DNA of 64,000 nucleotides from assembly GCA_030562195.1 (NCBI GenBank), contig JAUJPP010000012.1, positions 18,724,001 through 18,788,000 of the forward strand, written 5' to 3'. This DNA comes from Nipponacmea schrenckii. Its lineage: Eukaryota > Mollusca > Gastropoda > Lottiidae. Of the stretch, positions 24,130-36,341 are shown one piece after another. The notes under the pieces are model-generated. The model was given only the letters and a program-made list of their open reading frames with translations, did not search any database and was not told the origin of the DNA. Numbering within the stretch: position 1 is the first letter of the stretch; every line of letters starts with the position of its first letter. Both the position numbers and the translations under genes were made by a program.

Positions 24130-25540
24130 GGTGTAGAGTGATCACAGTCGGTTGTGTTTATTATACGATTAAACACAGTGTATATATCGGTTATCTTAAT
24201 ATATCATTATAAACAATCTTTTCATTGAATCTTTCGTGTAATAGGATTATTACATTTTACGACAGCCCGGATTAGGTATGTATTTTATGTACAGTCAAAC
24301 TTGAAGTTATATCTATTTTGTTAGTGGTACAGTCAAACTTCTATTAAGCAGGCGGGTAGGAGAATGCTTAACATTGGTCTCCTATGCGCTGGTTGCTTTT
24401 ACATTGAGTAGGTTTATTGAGAAATCATCGGTTGTTTAGCTAGAAGAATAAACTGAGCTCCGTGTGCAACAGATGTATCTCTTTCAAAATGCATGGACTT
24501 TTGTTTTTAGAATCAAGTAGGTCAATGTTGTTGTTCCTGTAAAATTTCTCTTATCGCTCACGTCATGTCGTCGTCCGATGAGGAGCAGGAAAATATAATC
24601 CCTTTATTTAGATGAATATTTAGAGGCAGAAATGTTTGTGTAACGTTGAAAGATTTTCTTGCTGAAATCTTTAAACAAACTTATTTTGTATGCCTGATGT
24701 ATTCCAAGGTATAGACCACACTGTCAATAATTCATAATCTATAGTTGTTAAACGGAACGGGCGAGTGTATATGATCAATCATAAGATGAAATATGTTTTG
24801 GCTATAAACTCAATATTGTGTTGTGTTTGTCGATTGAAACATTTACTTTGGTATCAAGATAGATCTCAGACAAACATCTCAAATTTGAAGAGCCTTTTGG
24901 ACATAGTTTGAATTCTTTGAGTTTTGGAATATTGACTTGTACAAGCCATTTGATCTCTTAGTTTTGTCGTTAATTTCGTGTGAACGACAAATATGTGTCT
25001 TAACAACTACATTTCTAGAGTGAATTTTCACTATTCTTTGTGTTCATTTCTGAATGAGTTTTGGTTCCAAAGAATTGATTTTGAATTGAACTTAATTTCG
25101 GATTATTATAATTGTTGAAGTCTCTTACAGTGAGCAACAATTCTATGTTCTAGACGTTTGAAGAAAACTCAGAACCAGTGATCGTCTCTTCCAATTATTC
25201 TATGTTTCTATCGTGTTCCCTTTATCAGGTAAACCCATTTGGATGTCAATAATACCACAAGTTTTCAAATTGGCCAATCTGCTCATTTGTATAGGGCCGT
25301 TTTACATTTTGTTCTGTAAATATGTACACACAGAATAAATTCGCAAATATGTGGCTATGTGCAAACTGTCTTATTAGGAAAAGACTGTCTTATTAGGAAT
25401 TGACCACGATAAATAATTGTACCACACTTATGTATTGATAAGTGGTGTAGTTTAAAACAATAATGAATACCACTCTGATTTAGTCTTCCTTTCATGTAAG
25501 AACTCATGCAAATAGAATAGTCAGGGACTTTAATCTCACC
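24130..25540. other. Intergenic, no gene seen
   Basis: No supported coding exon, RNA gene or clear repeat was found. Confidence 0.45.
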
Positions 25541-25696
25541 GAATAAGTCATCTTCACTCATAATTCCTGTCAACCAAGCTGTAAATGGGTATGGATAATC
25601 CGGGCCAGCTGGTAGAAAGGATCCCTGTCACGGCGGACTTGTGAAACTGTGAAAGTTGTTATCCTTGTAAAATATATTTGTTTCTTTTTTTTTCTA
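25541..25696 (+). repeat. SINE-like family B, copy 1 (internal deletion)
   Basis: Begins AATAAGTCATCTTCACTCA, contains GCTGTAAATGGGTATGG-ATAATCCGGG, CCAGCTGGTAGAAAGGATCC and GGCGGACTTGTGAA, and ends TTATCCTTGTAAAATATA-TTTGTTTC followed by a T/C run. It shares its 3' end and TTTC-type tail with copies at 56828-57004 and 63568-63708. A stretch present in those copies (AAAGATCAATGCC...TTGGCC) is missing here. Confidence 0.8.
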
Positions 25697-25699
25697 GGA

Positions 25700-26860
25700 C
25701 TCAGTATTAACCTGGAATTGTTTAGCTCGACTTTTCTTTTCACGTCTGATAATATATATTTATATATATATGTACAGTATGACATCATTGACAGCACAAT
25801 GTTAAATTTAAGACATAAGTGTGAAAATATTGGTCGTCCACTTAGTCATAATTCACATCAAACATCCAGGTTTTAATTGTCGGACGTAATCTGACAAAAA
25901 TACGTGATTTTTATTAATTTACTACAAAAAGCATGTTTAATTTGACCTTCGCGGTTGTCGCTAGTAGGCACACCAATAGATACATTTTTTTACCACCTAT
26001 AGATTTAAAAATCCAGCTTCTGTGCCTGAGATCTGGGGAAAATGTCGAAACGTTGCATACATAACCAATGATTTTTTTCCATAAATCAGGACCTATATAT
26101 ATTATCGCCTTAAATACTCTGCGATCAAGTAAAATAAATCAAATATGTAGTCTCACTCGGGAAAAATGAAGGGTGCCAAGTTTACATATTCATTCGCAAA
26201 GTGGAATCAGGTGTCTTAATACGCCGACTCGATATTAATTCTCTTTTGATCTTAAAGGTGCCATTGATTAACCCTCTTAGCATGGTATATCGTATTAAAT
26301 GATATTTATTGATTCGAAATGTCACGGTGCTTAGAAAGCCAGTGTTAACTAGGGAATTCACGTTCGTATACAATAGAGACCAGTGGTTTTGTTTACAAGT
26401 GGTTTTACCCCCTCTGTTCAGATTTCGCAGCTCATTCGTTGTCCTTTTGTATGCTACTTCTAAGATTTCAATGAAATATCTATTTTAAATTAAACACCAG
26501 TTTAGATATTCGCTCTGAAATGAGAAATTTGCCAATGTTATAGTCTGTTACGATTCCCTACTATTGAGGCTTCTTGAATGTGGACAGTTTGTAGTAGAGC
26601 CCGAGGAACTGCTTATACCTTGACAGCATAAGACACCCTCCTGTTACCCTGGAAGTTTTATGAAGACAGCGATTTGATTCGTACACTAGAACAGGGGTTT
26701 CAATCTGGTCCTTTACAGTTGTAGGGAAGTACTAAGAGAAAATCATCAAATAGTAAAAATTTATAAAGGGGGGAAAGGAGGTAATGCAATCGATCAAAGA
26801 CTCTAGGGGTAATAGAAGATGAAATTGAAACAACTACGCGAGAGCATACAACAACTGCCC
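25700..26860. other. Intergenic, no gene seen
   Basis: AT-rich with a short TATATATTTATATATATATG stretch near 25752. No coding exon was recognised. Confidence 0.45.
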
Positions 26861-26894
26861 TGATGTCATGGTATAAGACGATGTTCGTATGGTT

Positions 26895-27040
26895 ATTAGC
26901 TTCCGCTGGAAACGAACGTTAACTTGTCATCTGCCAACCAACCAAACAACCTTTGCATTGCAAGTTTGTGATATCAGTTTCCGCTGGTAGCTAAAGATAG
27001 CTTATCATCTACTAAACAACCAAACCACCTTGACATTGTG
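26895..27040. repeat. ~90-bp duplication with GTTTCCGCTGG/CCAAACAACC
   Basis: TTCCGCTGG, AACTTGTCATCT or TAGCTTATCATCT, ACCAAACAACC-type blocks and a TTTGCATTG or TTGACATTG block are repeated once. A related segment is seen at 31125-31235 (GGAAGCAGACGTTAACTTAT then ACCAAACAACC), so this is also a low-copy dispersed repeat. Confidence 0.5.
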
Positions 27041-29035
27041 AAGATGTACAGTAACCTGCCTTATAGCACGTTATTATCTGATTTATCATTATTTAAACCT
27101 AACAACGTTTATAACCTACAGAATGTCATGTATTCTTCATTACACATCCAGTATCTATTTGATAGATGTAGCAAGCTCGATCCGTTTATGTTATACATGT
27201 ATATACATGTACATGTATATCGATAACGTAAGGAAACCTGAATTGAATTGTTACAGCAACAAACACCTTCTCGAAAATGTGGACGTGTATTTACTCTGCC
27301 AGATCGTCAATATTTGTTGTGGACTCTTGGAAGCTAAAGTTTCATGATGTTTTTGACGAACTTTATAAATAGTATAGCGGGTTGTGTAATTGCTAACAAC
27401 ATAGACGTCAATTCGGTGTTTCTTTGAATCACAAGATGTGGTGGCTGAGGCGGGCTGAAGGGGGGACGAAGGCCGAGATGAGCATGAGCAATGGTACAAT
27501 AATAAGATTTCTAAGAGCTGGACTCAAAAGCATGATTAGGCTAACTTATGAGGTTAGGGGCGTTTATGAATCACCAGATATGAGGGAGGGGTGAGTTAGT
27601 ACGGGGACACTGAAAGGGTCTCATGGGCAATGTAATACCCCCCCCCCCCTTTATTGAAACGCCGATATTGACGTCTCTGAATTAAATGTCATGACCTAGA
27701 TTTCTTCACAGCCTAAAGAGCACATCTTACTCGCATACATCGTGATTGTTATTACTAATTAGACGTGAAAGACAGTCGTTCAAGTTGCTGTCCTTTGTTT
27801 GCATTGTATTACGACACTGAGTTTTAACTTTGTCATCTGTACGCCATATGTCAAACTAGACTTGTGTAAACCAGGTTTTAATGTTGAACATTCTTCTTTC
27901 ATTTAGGATTTAAATTTGCGACTTTTATGCAGTAAGTAACTTCAAATATAGATTTCTTGTTTTGTTTATCTAATTTTTAGTGTCAAATTTTTCATAATTA
28001 AAATACACTGTGATTGCGTTCTTAATGGTGTATTGTGCCATTCAGTGTGTTATTGAGCTGATAAAATCGATATATAATGCATGCTGTAATGAGGAAATGC
28101 AAAGAAATTCACAGTAGGACGGCTATAGTTTTAATAGCATATTTTCTATAATATTGTCATTGATGATGGAGCGTTTATAATATAAGTTCATCAGAAGCAT
28201 GATTCCAACGAATCAGTTTCTCAATACTTGGAACTGAAGGTTGTTAAGTAAAGACTATCCAATCGTCTTTTTTCATGTTTTTCCACAGTTTTTTCGTAAA
28301 CACTTGACTTAGTTGTATGTCGATCACGTAAATGTCGGGAAAAAAATTCTGAACTATTTATAATGCGAACTCTTGATTACGGGCACTAATTTGAGCTTAA
28401 TATGTAATAATGCCCGCTGAGGCATTGTATATGGGTCGTTAAAATTGAATAGAAATCCCGACTAATAACATATTAGCTAAATCTTCCTGAACTAAACTGT
28501 ACTGATCATTGATACGCCGTACAGAGATAATAATAGAAATTAAAGGGAATATGATGAACTTTAAATGAACTCGCAGTTCCTAAAACGCTTAAAGAAATTA
28601 AGTAAGAAAATGAAACAGTAGCGATTTAGAGATTTATTTATATTGAGTAAAGATATCAAGAGGGAAACGTGCTAAATCATGTTTGATAATATGGAGGTTT
28701 TCTGTATAAATAATTTTATCTGCAACTTTTTTAACTCAAATCAAATGTTGTGATTACGCTGAACAGTAAGTTAAGATTGGATTGACTTTCCTTTTTACTT
28801 GATGGTTTTATTACGATTTGGTGTCTGATAAGAGAACGGGGAGGGTAAGTTCGACTGAACTGTTGTATCAGAGTATTATTGGATATTTGTGGTGTTCCTG
28901 TTGTTCGAAGCTTCCTTCTTAGTTTGGTGCTCCGTGTTTCTATCCCGAGTATTGGACGTGAAAGCTCATACTTTATTGTGGTTGAAAAATGGATGCATGT
29001 TAGTTTGCTTTATAATGAATGTCATAGTACGTACT
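27041..29035. other. Intergenic upstream of VKPEA-repeat gene 2
   Basis: Contains a palindromic ACATGTATATACATGTACAT stretch near 27195 and a poly-C run near 27643. The non-coding first exon of the gene at 30151 must lie in or beyond this region, but I could not place it. Confidence 0.4.
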
Positions 29036-29039
29036 TGTC

Positions 29040-29375
29040 ATTGTCTTGTCCGAGCCGCGGTTGCTCGTTGACTTTGCTACTTGCTCGTTCATCTGAGGGT
29101 CAAGTGTTCAATAACGACAAAGGTCCAGATTTATCTTCCCGCTTTACCCGTGTCAGTGATGCAGGTCGGAGGGACTGACATGGAAAAAGCGTCAAGACGA
29201 TCAGATGAGACAATTTGTCCGTATGGTATAATAGTCGTGCACGTTAAAGATCCCTTGAAAATTTGGTATCGCAAAAAGAATAAGCTGTACTGGTAAACTT
29301 TTCCTCATTGCACACTATATGGCGTTTCATTCAGGTACAGGGGAATAAGACATAAAACTCAATTCATTTCATTTG
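29040..29375 (+). repeat. SINE family A copy, plus orientation
   Basis: The body contains GTCAGTGATGCAGGTCGGAG, GGACTGACATGGAAAAAGCG, CGTGCACGTTAAAGATCCC and CATTGCACACTATATGG, ending in ACATAAAACTCAATTCATTT. It is the inverse of the 52007-52340 copy. The tRNA-like head (AAGTGTTCAATAACG region, 29102-29116) is decayed. Confidence 0.8.
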
Positions 29376-29689
29376 TTTGTACGACCATCATCTATATTGA
29401 GGCCTCTTAAGTCACGCGGTGCGCGAATAAATGTGTCAATAAAAAGCTAACGTTTGATTATTCTGCATATCTTTAGGCATTATACAGTCATATATTTAAA
29501 TGCACACATGATGCATCGATTACAACTGGAGACATTTACGTACATCGACAAACTTCGAGAGACGTAGCCTCGAGAGATAAAAACATTTAAATACAAACTT
29601 AATGATCAATATAACGTCATCGAGAAATCATTTACTACAATAAACTAGTTGTGCATGTATAAGACAAAGATCCAATAAAAATATGAAAA

Positions 29690-29965
29690 GCCACAGTGTC
29701 ACCTGAAGGTGTCGAATGGAATTGGTTTCCGTCGCATATGCGAATGTTCAACCGGACTAACATCTGTCAGTAATGCAGTTCGTAGAGACTGGCATGGAAG
29801 AGACTCCATTAGTACAGATTGTACATAAGAAGGACCCCCCCCCCCTTTCAGTTGGATTTTGATAAAGAATGATTAATGCCATTGTCTCAATAAATTAACC
29901 TAATTACACACTGTATGGTGTTGCTGTCTTAATCTTATCAGGAGTTGAATATATTTCATTTTTAT
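29690..29965 (+). repeat. SINE family A, strongly diverged copy
   Basis: CTGTCAGTAATGCAGTTCG, GACTGGCATGGAAGAGACTC and ATTACACACTGTATGGTG follow the order of the family A body. A poly-C run interrupts it at 29836-29845. Confidence 0.55.
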
Positions 29966-30059
29966 AAATTTTCTCCCGTCATAGATATCGTTCTACCGGG
30001 GACTTATATTGAATACTACTTTTTAAATGTCCCTCAATTTGTTTATGTGTTCTTCTTTT

Positions 30060-30069
30060 ATCTTTTCAG
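30060..30069 (+). promoter_or_regulatory. 3' splice site in the 5' UTR of VKPEA-repeat gene 2
   Basis: TTTTATCTTTTCAG ends at 30069. The remaining leader to the ATG at 30151 is 81 bases. It parallels the UTR intron of the paralogue at 15302. Confidence 0.5.
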
Positions 30070-30150
30070 ACTGATAACAAATTAGTTAAGCCTTCTAAAT
30101 GTTATAGTCAGATCCGCATTTAATCAACGTACTTCTACCAACCCATTACA

Positions 30151-32714
30151 ATGAACGGATATACGCCTTCTCCGAAACCACACCCTAGAATAAAACCCGA
30201 GGCTCAGGAAAATGCAATGAGAAATCGCGGTGGGATGGAAAAATGGTTCGATTACGATAATAACGTGGAAAATTATAATTCACCCAGACCCGGGGATAGA
30301 CTCACTACGGCTGATGCCAAACATATCGCAGACGTCAATAAAGGATGCATGGGTGAATTTTTGGAAGGTTACCCAGACCCTCCTATCAAAAGAGACTTGC
30401 ATCCTCGTGGTGTGACGCAACAGGCCTCTGGCATTGCCAATAATAACAAAGGACAGGGGATGAAAAATCTTATTGATAACTACGGTAATCTTGGAATATC
30501 GGATCGACCCCAACCTAAAGTGAAAGGTGATTCCGCAAGTGAGTATGTCGAAAGAAGTCACGGAGTAGTTGATGACGTCATCAACAATTATGGACACCAT
30601 CCCGTCTCACCACAGCCTGCTGCTAAAGTGTACTATGGCGGACAGGAAGTAGCAGAGAAATACAAAGGGAAAGATATGGGAGGAATAATTAGGATGGAAG
30701 AAAACGGTAAACGATCACCCAGAGATGGGAAACAAGGTCGATTACATCAAGAGTCCGATGGAGCGTAAGTATTGACAGATAATTCTCTTTTTCCCGACCC
30801 TCGTGTGATAAAACACTTTGGACTGTTGTTTCAACGGCTGCTTGATTTCAGGAAATCTCTTATCAGTCGCTGAAACTACCAGAAGAACCTCACCATCTGT
30901 ACATTTAGTTTATGCCTCTACAAAATAATGATTTTAGATTCGAAAGAGACACATATGAGTTCAAGTAGTAAGCCTTATGGTGTTCAACACGGTTGTTATT
31001 TCAGTTCAGTTCAAGATCAATGATGACCCTTAAGTCTTGCAAATCTTAGGTGTTTTATATTAAGCTTCAGCTAAATGAATCTCAAATCTTATCCAATCAG
31101 TGTGAGGCATTAAAAAAATTTTTAAGCAGCCAGCTGGCAGATAAAGTTAATTATGCTTCCAGTATGCTATACCTTTTATCTGGAAGCAGACGTTAACTTA
31201 TCTACCAAACAACCATTCAGACAGCATTAGGGTTTCGTTTAATTACTGAAACATGTTCGTCTACAAGATGAACGTCACGTTCTCTCCTATCAATTACCTG
31301 TTTTCTGAAACTGTTGTATCTTACCAGGAATCGGGCTTGACCTAGGCAATGGAGCAACAACTAATTATTATCTTACCACTAGGTGAACCTTTAAGAATTG
31401 AAGAATTCTGTCCAATCATTATGATGTTTTGAAATGTCGGCCAGATGGTTTTAATATAATGAAAATTAATGTACAGGGGTCAGACGGTCAAATAGATATT
31501 CTAGAAGCTTGGAATGTTCCACTAGTCAGAAATTATCAAGATAACTTCATCACTTTCAATATCACTTAAAGATGAAGTCCCACGCAAAGAAAGTATCAAT
31601 TTAGACAATTTGACATTTGTAATTATTGCCCTTTTTTGCCATAGTAAGATTCAAATATATGTAAATTTGCTAGTAAGATTTAAGTTTGCTGAGAGTCTGG
31701 ATAACCGACATGATATGAATAGAAGTCGTCTGATTAAGTAAATTATGTATTGCCACTAACTATGAAGGTTGTTGCAACTTTATAGAGGGTTTTAGAGAAC
31801 TTTATACATCCATACCCAAACACCCTGTTTATAACGTAATGGACATACATGTTCGTTTAAAGGTTCGGAATAGTTTTTAATTTGTATTTTACTATTGGCC
31901 TTAGTTGATTAATACAATTTTATTATTTTAGTGGATGGGATGAGACCCCGCCGCATGTAAGAATACGACCCAATGCAGAAGATATTTTAACCAAGAATTC
32001 TAAATCTGAAATGGGAGATATATTAAGAGGCGTCAAATCTCCAGATGAAAAAAAGTTTATACAGAGGAACGTTAAACATATGGCAGAGTCGGAAGTACCG
32101 TAAGTACCATAAAAACTACCATTACAGACAGGAAACTTTATACACGTACGTCCGGTGATTTTTACACAGCATGATTTTTCAAATCCGTATTTTTTTTCTT
32201 GCCAAGGATGCATATAGACTTTTATTTCATTACGATACAAGCGATTTGGCATGATAAACTCCATTCTCTTTCCTATAACGAGTAAGGTGGGGTTTTATGG
32301 CCGACTTTGCGATACACATATTTAAAAGTAACTTGATTTTCAATATTTCGAGAGATTGGAGCAGTGTTAGCTAACGTTAAGTTCAAAGGAGGTTTCATTC
32401 AAATTATATTTGTTCCACATTTTCATTTTGTCTCTGCTGTTCGGACATTTTTGTGGTCAAACATTATTTATCGTATGTTACTCTATTGCTATAGAACAGT
32501 TTTGTATGATTATAATAATAACCCTTCACAATTCACTTGTCATTTCAGACGCCCAAGAACGTCACCAGCAAGAACACGACCAGAAGCTATGCAATATTAC
32601 CAGAAAAACAACGATTCCGAGATGGGTGCTATAATGGGTGGGAAAGCGTCCATGAATGGAGTTCACAGCAATCCCAACCATAGACGAATGTTAGCCAAAT
32701 CCGAAGATTGGTAA
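30151..32714 (+). CDS. VKPEA-repeat protein 2, unknown function (three coding exons)
   Basis: Exons 30151-30764, 31932-32099 and 32549-32714 are joined by GTAAGT donors and CAG/TAG acceptors, both in phase 2, giving 315 residues, close to the 318 of the paralogue at 14343-15299. Start MNGYTPSPKPHPRIKPEAQ. About seven degenerate repeats can be traced: PRIKPEAQENAMRNRGGMEK, then PKVKGDSASEYVERSHG ending in VINNYG, AAKVYYGGQEVAEKYKGKDMGG, VRIRPNAEDILTKNSKSEMG and ARTRPEAMQYYQKNNDSEMG. The C-terminal repeats favour an SEMG-[DA]-I variant, and the protein ends MLAKSEDW. It is hydrophilic and charged, with no signal peptide, membrane helix or enzyme motif. The paralogue carries all its repeats in one exon, so introns were gained or lost after duplication. 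The reading frame continues past the first donor by only one codon, which supports the splice. Confidence 0.85.
30765..31931 (+). other. Intron 1 of VKPEA-repeat gene 2
   Basis: Bounded by GCGTAAGT and TTATTTTAG. No other gene is seen inside; it includes part of a dispersed repeat near 31125-31235. Confidence 0.75.
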
Positions 32715-32933
32715 AAGGATGGATCAGAATTATCAATTTAAAAACAAACTATTGGTGCATCATTACATCGTATACGTGGTTTGACCACGACCAAATTTGC
32801 CTTCACCCAAAATCTTGTTTAATAACGAAATCATGGTTGTTTGATCTCAAAAAATCAATTCATCCATCCAGTTGTCAAAAAGTCAACAACCTACATTGTA
32901 TTAATTTTATGGTTCCATTTATGTAGACAGGCA

Positions 32934-33418
32934 AAAGGGTTTTATACAACAACCCATGAGGCTTTACACAACGACCCATAAGGTTTTACACAACAACCCA
33001 TCAGGTTTTATACAACAACCCATCAGGTTTTTACAGTAAGCTTTTGAGTTTTTCACAACGTCCACAAAGTGTTTGCAGAAGTCGCGTTGTTTTCCACAAC
33101 AAACCACTATATTCTTACAACAACCTATGTGGTTTTTACAACAAATCAGTAAGATTCTCACAACAATCTTTGAGGTTTTCACCACAAACCAGTAAGATTC
33201 TCACAACAATCTATAAGATTTTCACAACAAATCAGTAAGACTCTCACAACAATCTTTGTGGTTTTCACAACAAACTATGAGTCTTCACAACAAACCAGTA
33301 AGTTCTCACAACAATCTATAAGGTTTTCACAACAAACCATGAGATTTTCACATCAAATCAGTAAGATTATCACAACAACTTATGAGATTTTCACAACAAA
33401 CCAATGAAATTCTAACAA
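32934..33418. repeat. ~22-bp minisatellite just downstream of VKPEA-repeat gene 2
   Basis: More than 20 units of the form TTTTCACAACAAACCA(G/T)TAAG. In its middle part units alternate as a 44-base dimer (ACAACAATCT... then ACAACAAATCAGTAAG). It begins about 220 bases after the stop codon and may be in the 3' UTR. It opens spurious frames on both strands. Confidence 0.9.
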
Positions 33419-33419
33419 A

Positions 33420-34370
33420 AACCACATATCCACTAAGAACAGTGTGGTTTTGTTTTTCACAACAAGCTATTTGTTTGTGTATACTCTTGAACAAACATTT
33501 TTGTCATTTTAAGCAGAAAATCAAAATATTTAAAACCGTAAAATTTGAAACTGTGATGTATGTTTTATGTATAAGTAAAGATTCTCGGACTTTATTTTGG
33601 GACCAACGAATCTCTTATAATCACGTTAAATGAAGCTAAATATTTAATCACCCGTATCACACAATGTAAATCAGGCATTCACTTCGTCTACAATTAAATC
33701 AAAACGCACCGGTGATTACAATATGTGGTATTACGTAGATATTATTAATATTAACAATACCTAAATGATCGTTTTTAATTAATTGTTAACGAACCATGCG
33801 CCTGGTTTTCATAGCGATATAACGATCAGTGAAGGAAAAGGCCGTCATTTTTTTTCCTTTTCCTTTTTATTATTGTTCCATTTGAAATGGAATCTGTCAT
33901 TTTAGTACATCATTTTTGTCTCCACTCAACCGAAAATATGTATTTGGTTTCAGTTTGGTGACGTCACAAATCCTGAACACGACTATTCAGTAATTGCTGT
34001 TTTTTTTTTATAAAGGTGTACAAAATTAAATTCTATTTATTCATTTATCTTGCCGTTTAACTGCGATATTCTTTTAACATTATTTTCATATTTAAATATT
34101 TTGCTTTTAGTTTAATCAAGCTTTTAGTTAGTATGTTCTTTGTAAAAATGATATAACTCATTTGTTTAATTATATGTAAAATGTAACAAAAAAAATTCTT
34201 TTGCGCAATTTGTTTATTTACGTTTAAATACATTTTTATTGTACAAACAAAATTGTCAAAAATGCTTATTTGTAAATAAATTTATAAATTACCATACGAA
34301 AACAGTTTTATTTCAATATTTAAAGAATGAAGATAATATAGAACGTTTTAAGATCCGTCTACATTTTATA
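33420..34370. other. Intergenic, no gene seen
   Basis: AT-rich; a T/C-rich run at 33845-33875. No coding segment was recognised. Confidence 0.5.
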
Positions 34371-34379
34371 CGTCTATTT

Positions 34380-34860
34380 TATAATGTGGTCGTATGTTGT
34401 CGACACCCCTGTCCGTCCGTCGGTCGGTCCGTCCACAATCCTTGTGAACGCAATACAGACTACAGTTTTCGTCGGATTTGAATGAAACTTGCTGTGATCA
34501 TTTATATTGATGAGATCTCGGACAAGTTCGAAATTAATGCTTTTTTGATAAATAGCTTTTGAGCTATTGTACTTGATTAAGTTAAAACGCGCCAAATTTG
34601 CTTTTGAACGATAGACACTACAGTTTTCATTGGATTTGAATGAAATATGCTGTCATCATTTATATTGATGAGATCTTAAACAAGTTTGATAGTGACGATT
34701 TTTCGGTGAACATTTTTGGAGTAATTGCCCTTGACTTAGTGAAAACGCGTCGAAATTGTGAACACAATAGAGTGTGAACATTTATACTGATGAGAACTTG
34801 GATTACATTTCAAATTGGAGGGTCACAATTGCCCTTATTCCCGTTAGATAAGCGACAGGG
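34380..34860. repeat. Tandem ~165-bp repeat headed by GTCCGTCCGTCGGTCGG
   Basis: A GTCC/GTCG-rich head is followed by two and a half units containing GAACG-AATA-AC-ACTACAGTTTTC, GGATTTGAATGAAA, TTTATATTGATGAGATCT, ACAAGTT and TTAAAACGCG. The organisation (a GTCCGTC head, then 'ACAGTTTTCGTCGGATTTG') looks like a non-autonomous mobile element, but termini were not found. Confidence 0.65.
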
Positions 34861-36030
34861 TGAAACTGAGTGCGGTGGGGGCCAAAAAACGAGAGGTCTG
34901 AAGCCTTTCAAACCGACGTTCTACCCGAGCACCTGGGAAGCAAACAGATTTCAGATTAGATGAATTTTAAGCATTTAGAGAGCTTAATTTTCACCTAAAA
35001 TATAAAAACTTTTAGTGCGCAGTAAGCAATTGATATGCGCACTTCAATATATTTTATATGGAGCTGGGTGGACAAGACGGACACAGTCATGAATATGCAG
35101 TTGACACCTGCTGTACATTAAAAAAAACACCCAAGTGTAATTTGTACACGGTCTTTTATTTTTACATAAAACAATATTTAATGTACATTTGTTTTATATA
35201 TAATTGTACTATCAATAATTTTTATTGCCTTTCAAAGCAATGATGCAGATACCCCATAACCACTGCCACTTGATTATGATGAATCTCTAGCTAGATGTTT
35301 GACTAGTCCAAACTACTTTTGTCCGTATGTACGCGAGTATAGTATACGTATCCGTATGCATGAAAATATCACTCCCGTTTTTAGTTAAAACAAGCGCATG
35401 TATTCGCAATCTCGCAGATGTTGCACGGGTCTTAAGATAAAGATTTACGCTATGGTATCCCAGAAAAATGATTCTGTCTTTACTGTACGGATGTATTTTG
35501 TTTGTCAGGTAGTATGGATCGCGAGCATTTTTGCGTGTTGCTGACAAAGGGTGTCTTGACCATACACCTAGCAATCAATCTGTGAGAAAATTGCTATCTT
35601 ACAATAGTCCAAAATCATTGTTGAACTTAACCATTCAATTTTGGATTTAATCAATTTATCAGACGGCCTTACATCATTAAGATCAAAATTTCGTAAATCC
35701 ACTGGGATACGACCAACGTTTGAAATTCTCACAAACCATTTCTAATGGTTTTATTTTATTTTATTTTCTATTTACTTTATTTACATAATATACAAGCTAC
35801 TCGTATAACTTCAGTTGGGAACCACAGGAACCTCAATTATCTGAAGATTGCGTGAAACTCTTGAGTAACAACGTGTTTTAAATTTATTTAATGAAACCTA
35901 ACTTTTCGGATTCTGATTCTATGTTAAAGCTTTTAATGAAATCCAGCAATGAAATGAAGCTTTACATCTTGACATTGTGCTTAATATGAGGCTAGTGGAA
36001 ATTGGCAACACCATAGAGTGTGTAACAAGA
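34861..36030. other. Intergenic between the MED12 3' end and VKPEA-repeat gene 2
   Basis: No gene recognised. A diverged SINE family A 3' end (AATGAAATGAAGCTTTACATC and then CCATAGAGTGTGTAAC) lies at about 35940-36030. Confidence 0.45.
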
Positions 36031-36036
36031 TTTATT
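36031..36036 (-). promoter_or_regulatory. Poly(A) signal of MED12
   Basis: The minus strand reads AATAAA about 44 bases beyond the MED12 stop codon. A second AATAAA-like site lies near 35882. Confidence 0.6.
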
Positions 36037-36079
36037 TATCTGAGCAGTTCCCTATTTTCTAATATCTGAGATAACAAGG

Positions 36080-36341
36080 TTAAAACTGATAGTTATTATA
36101 TTGTTGTCCTTGCTGTACATGTGGCATCTGATTGAAGGGAGGTACACCCATAGATGCATTGGGATGTTGCTGTGGTTGAGCTTGAGATTGACCTTGTTGC
36201 ATCTGCATCATACGCTGATGGCGCAACTGCTGCATTCTCAGATATGATGGATGTGAAGTGGCTGCACTGGGACCCATTTGATTATAACCAGACATATTGT
36301 TATTGGACATGGTATTAGCTGCTCCCATAGACTGCTGTAAC
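36080..36341 (-). CDS. MED12: MED12 exon 40 (last)
   Basis: Starts [19 protein letters not shown] and ends GQQYNNYQF plus stop. Gln/Met/Asn-rich, low complexity, the counterpart of the mammalian Gln-rich tail but with no pure poly-Gln run. Entered in phase 2 from exon 39. Confidence 0.93.

Noticed and set aside
28879..29296. Overlapping plus frames of 60-99 codons
   Set aside because: Partly inside a SINE family A copy; low-complexity and unsupported by splice context.
30280..30600. 106-codon minus-strand frame
   Set aside because: Shadow of the first exon of VKPEA-repeat gene 2.
32941..33420. CRISPR-like spaced repeats
   Set aside because: Units are adjacent and diverged with no unique spacers, in a eukaryotic setting; a minisatellite.
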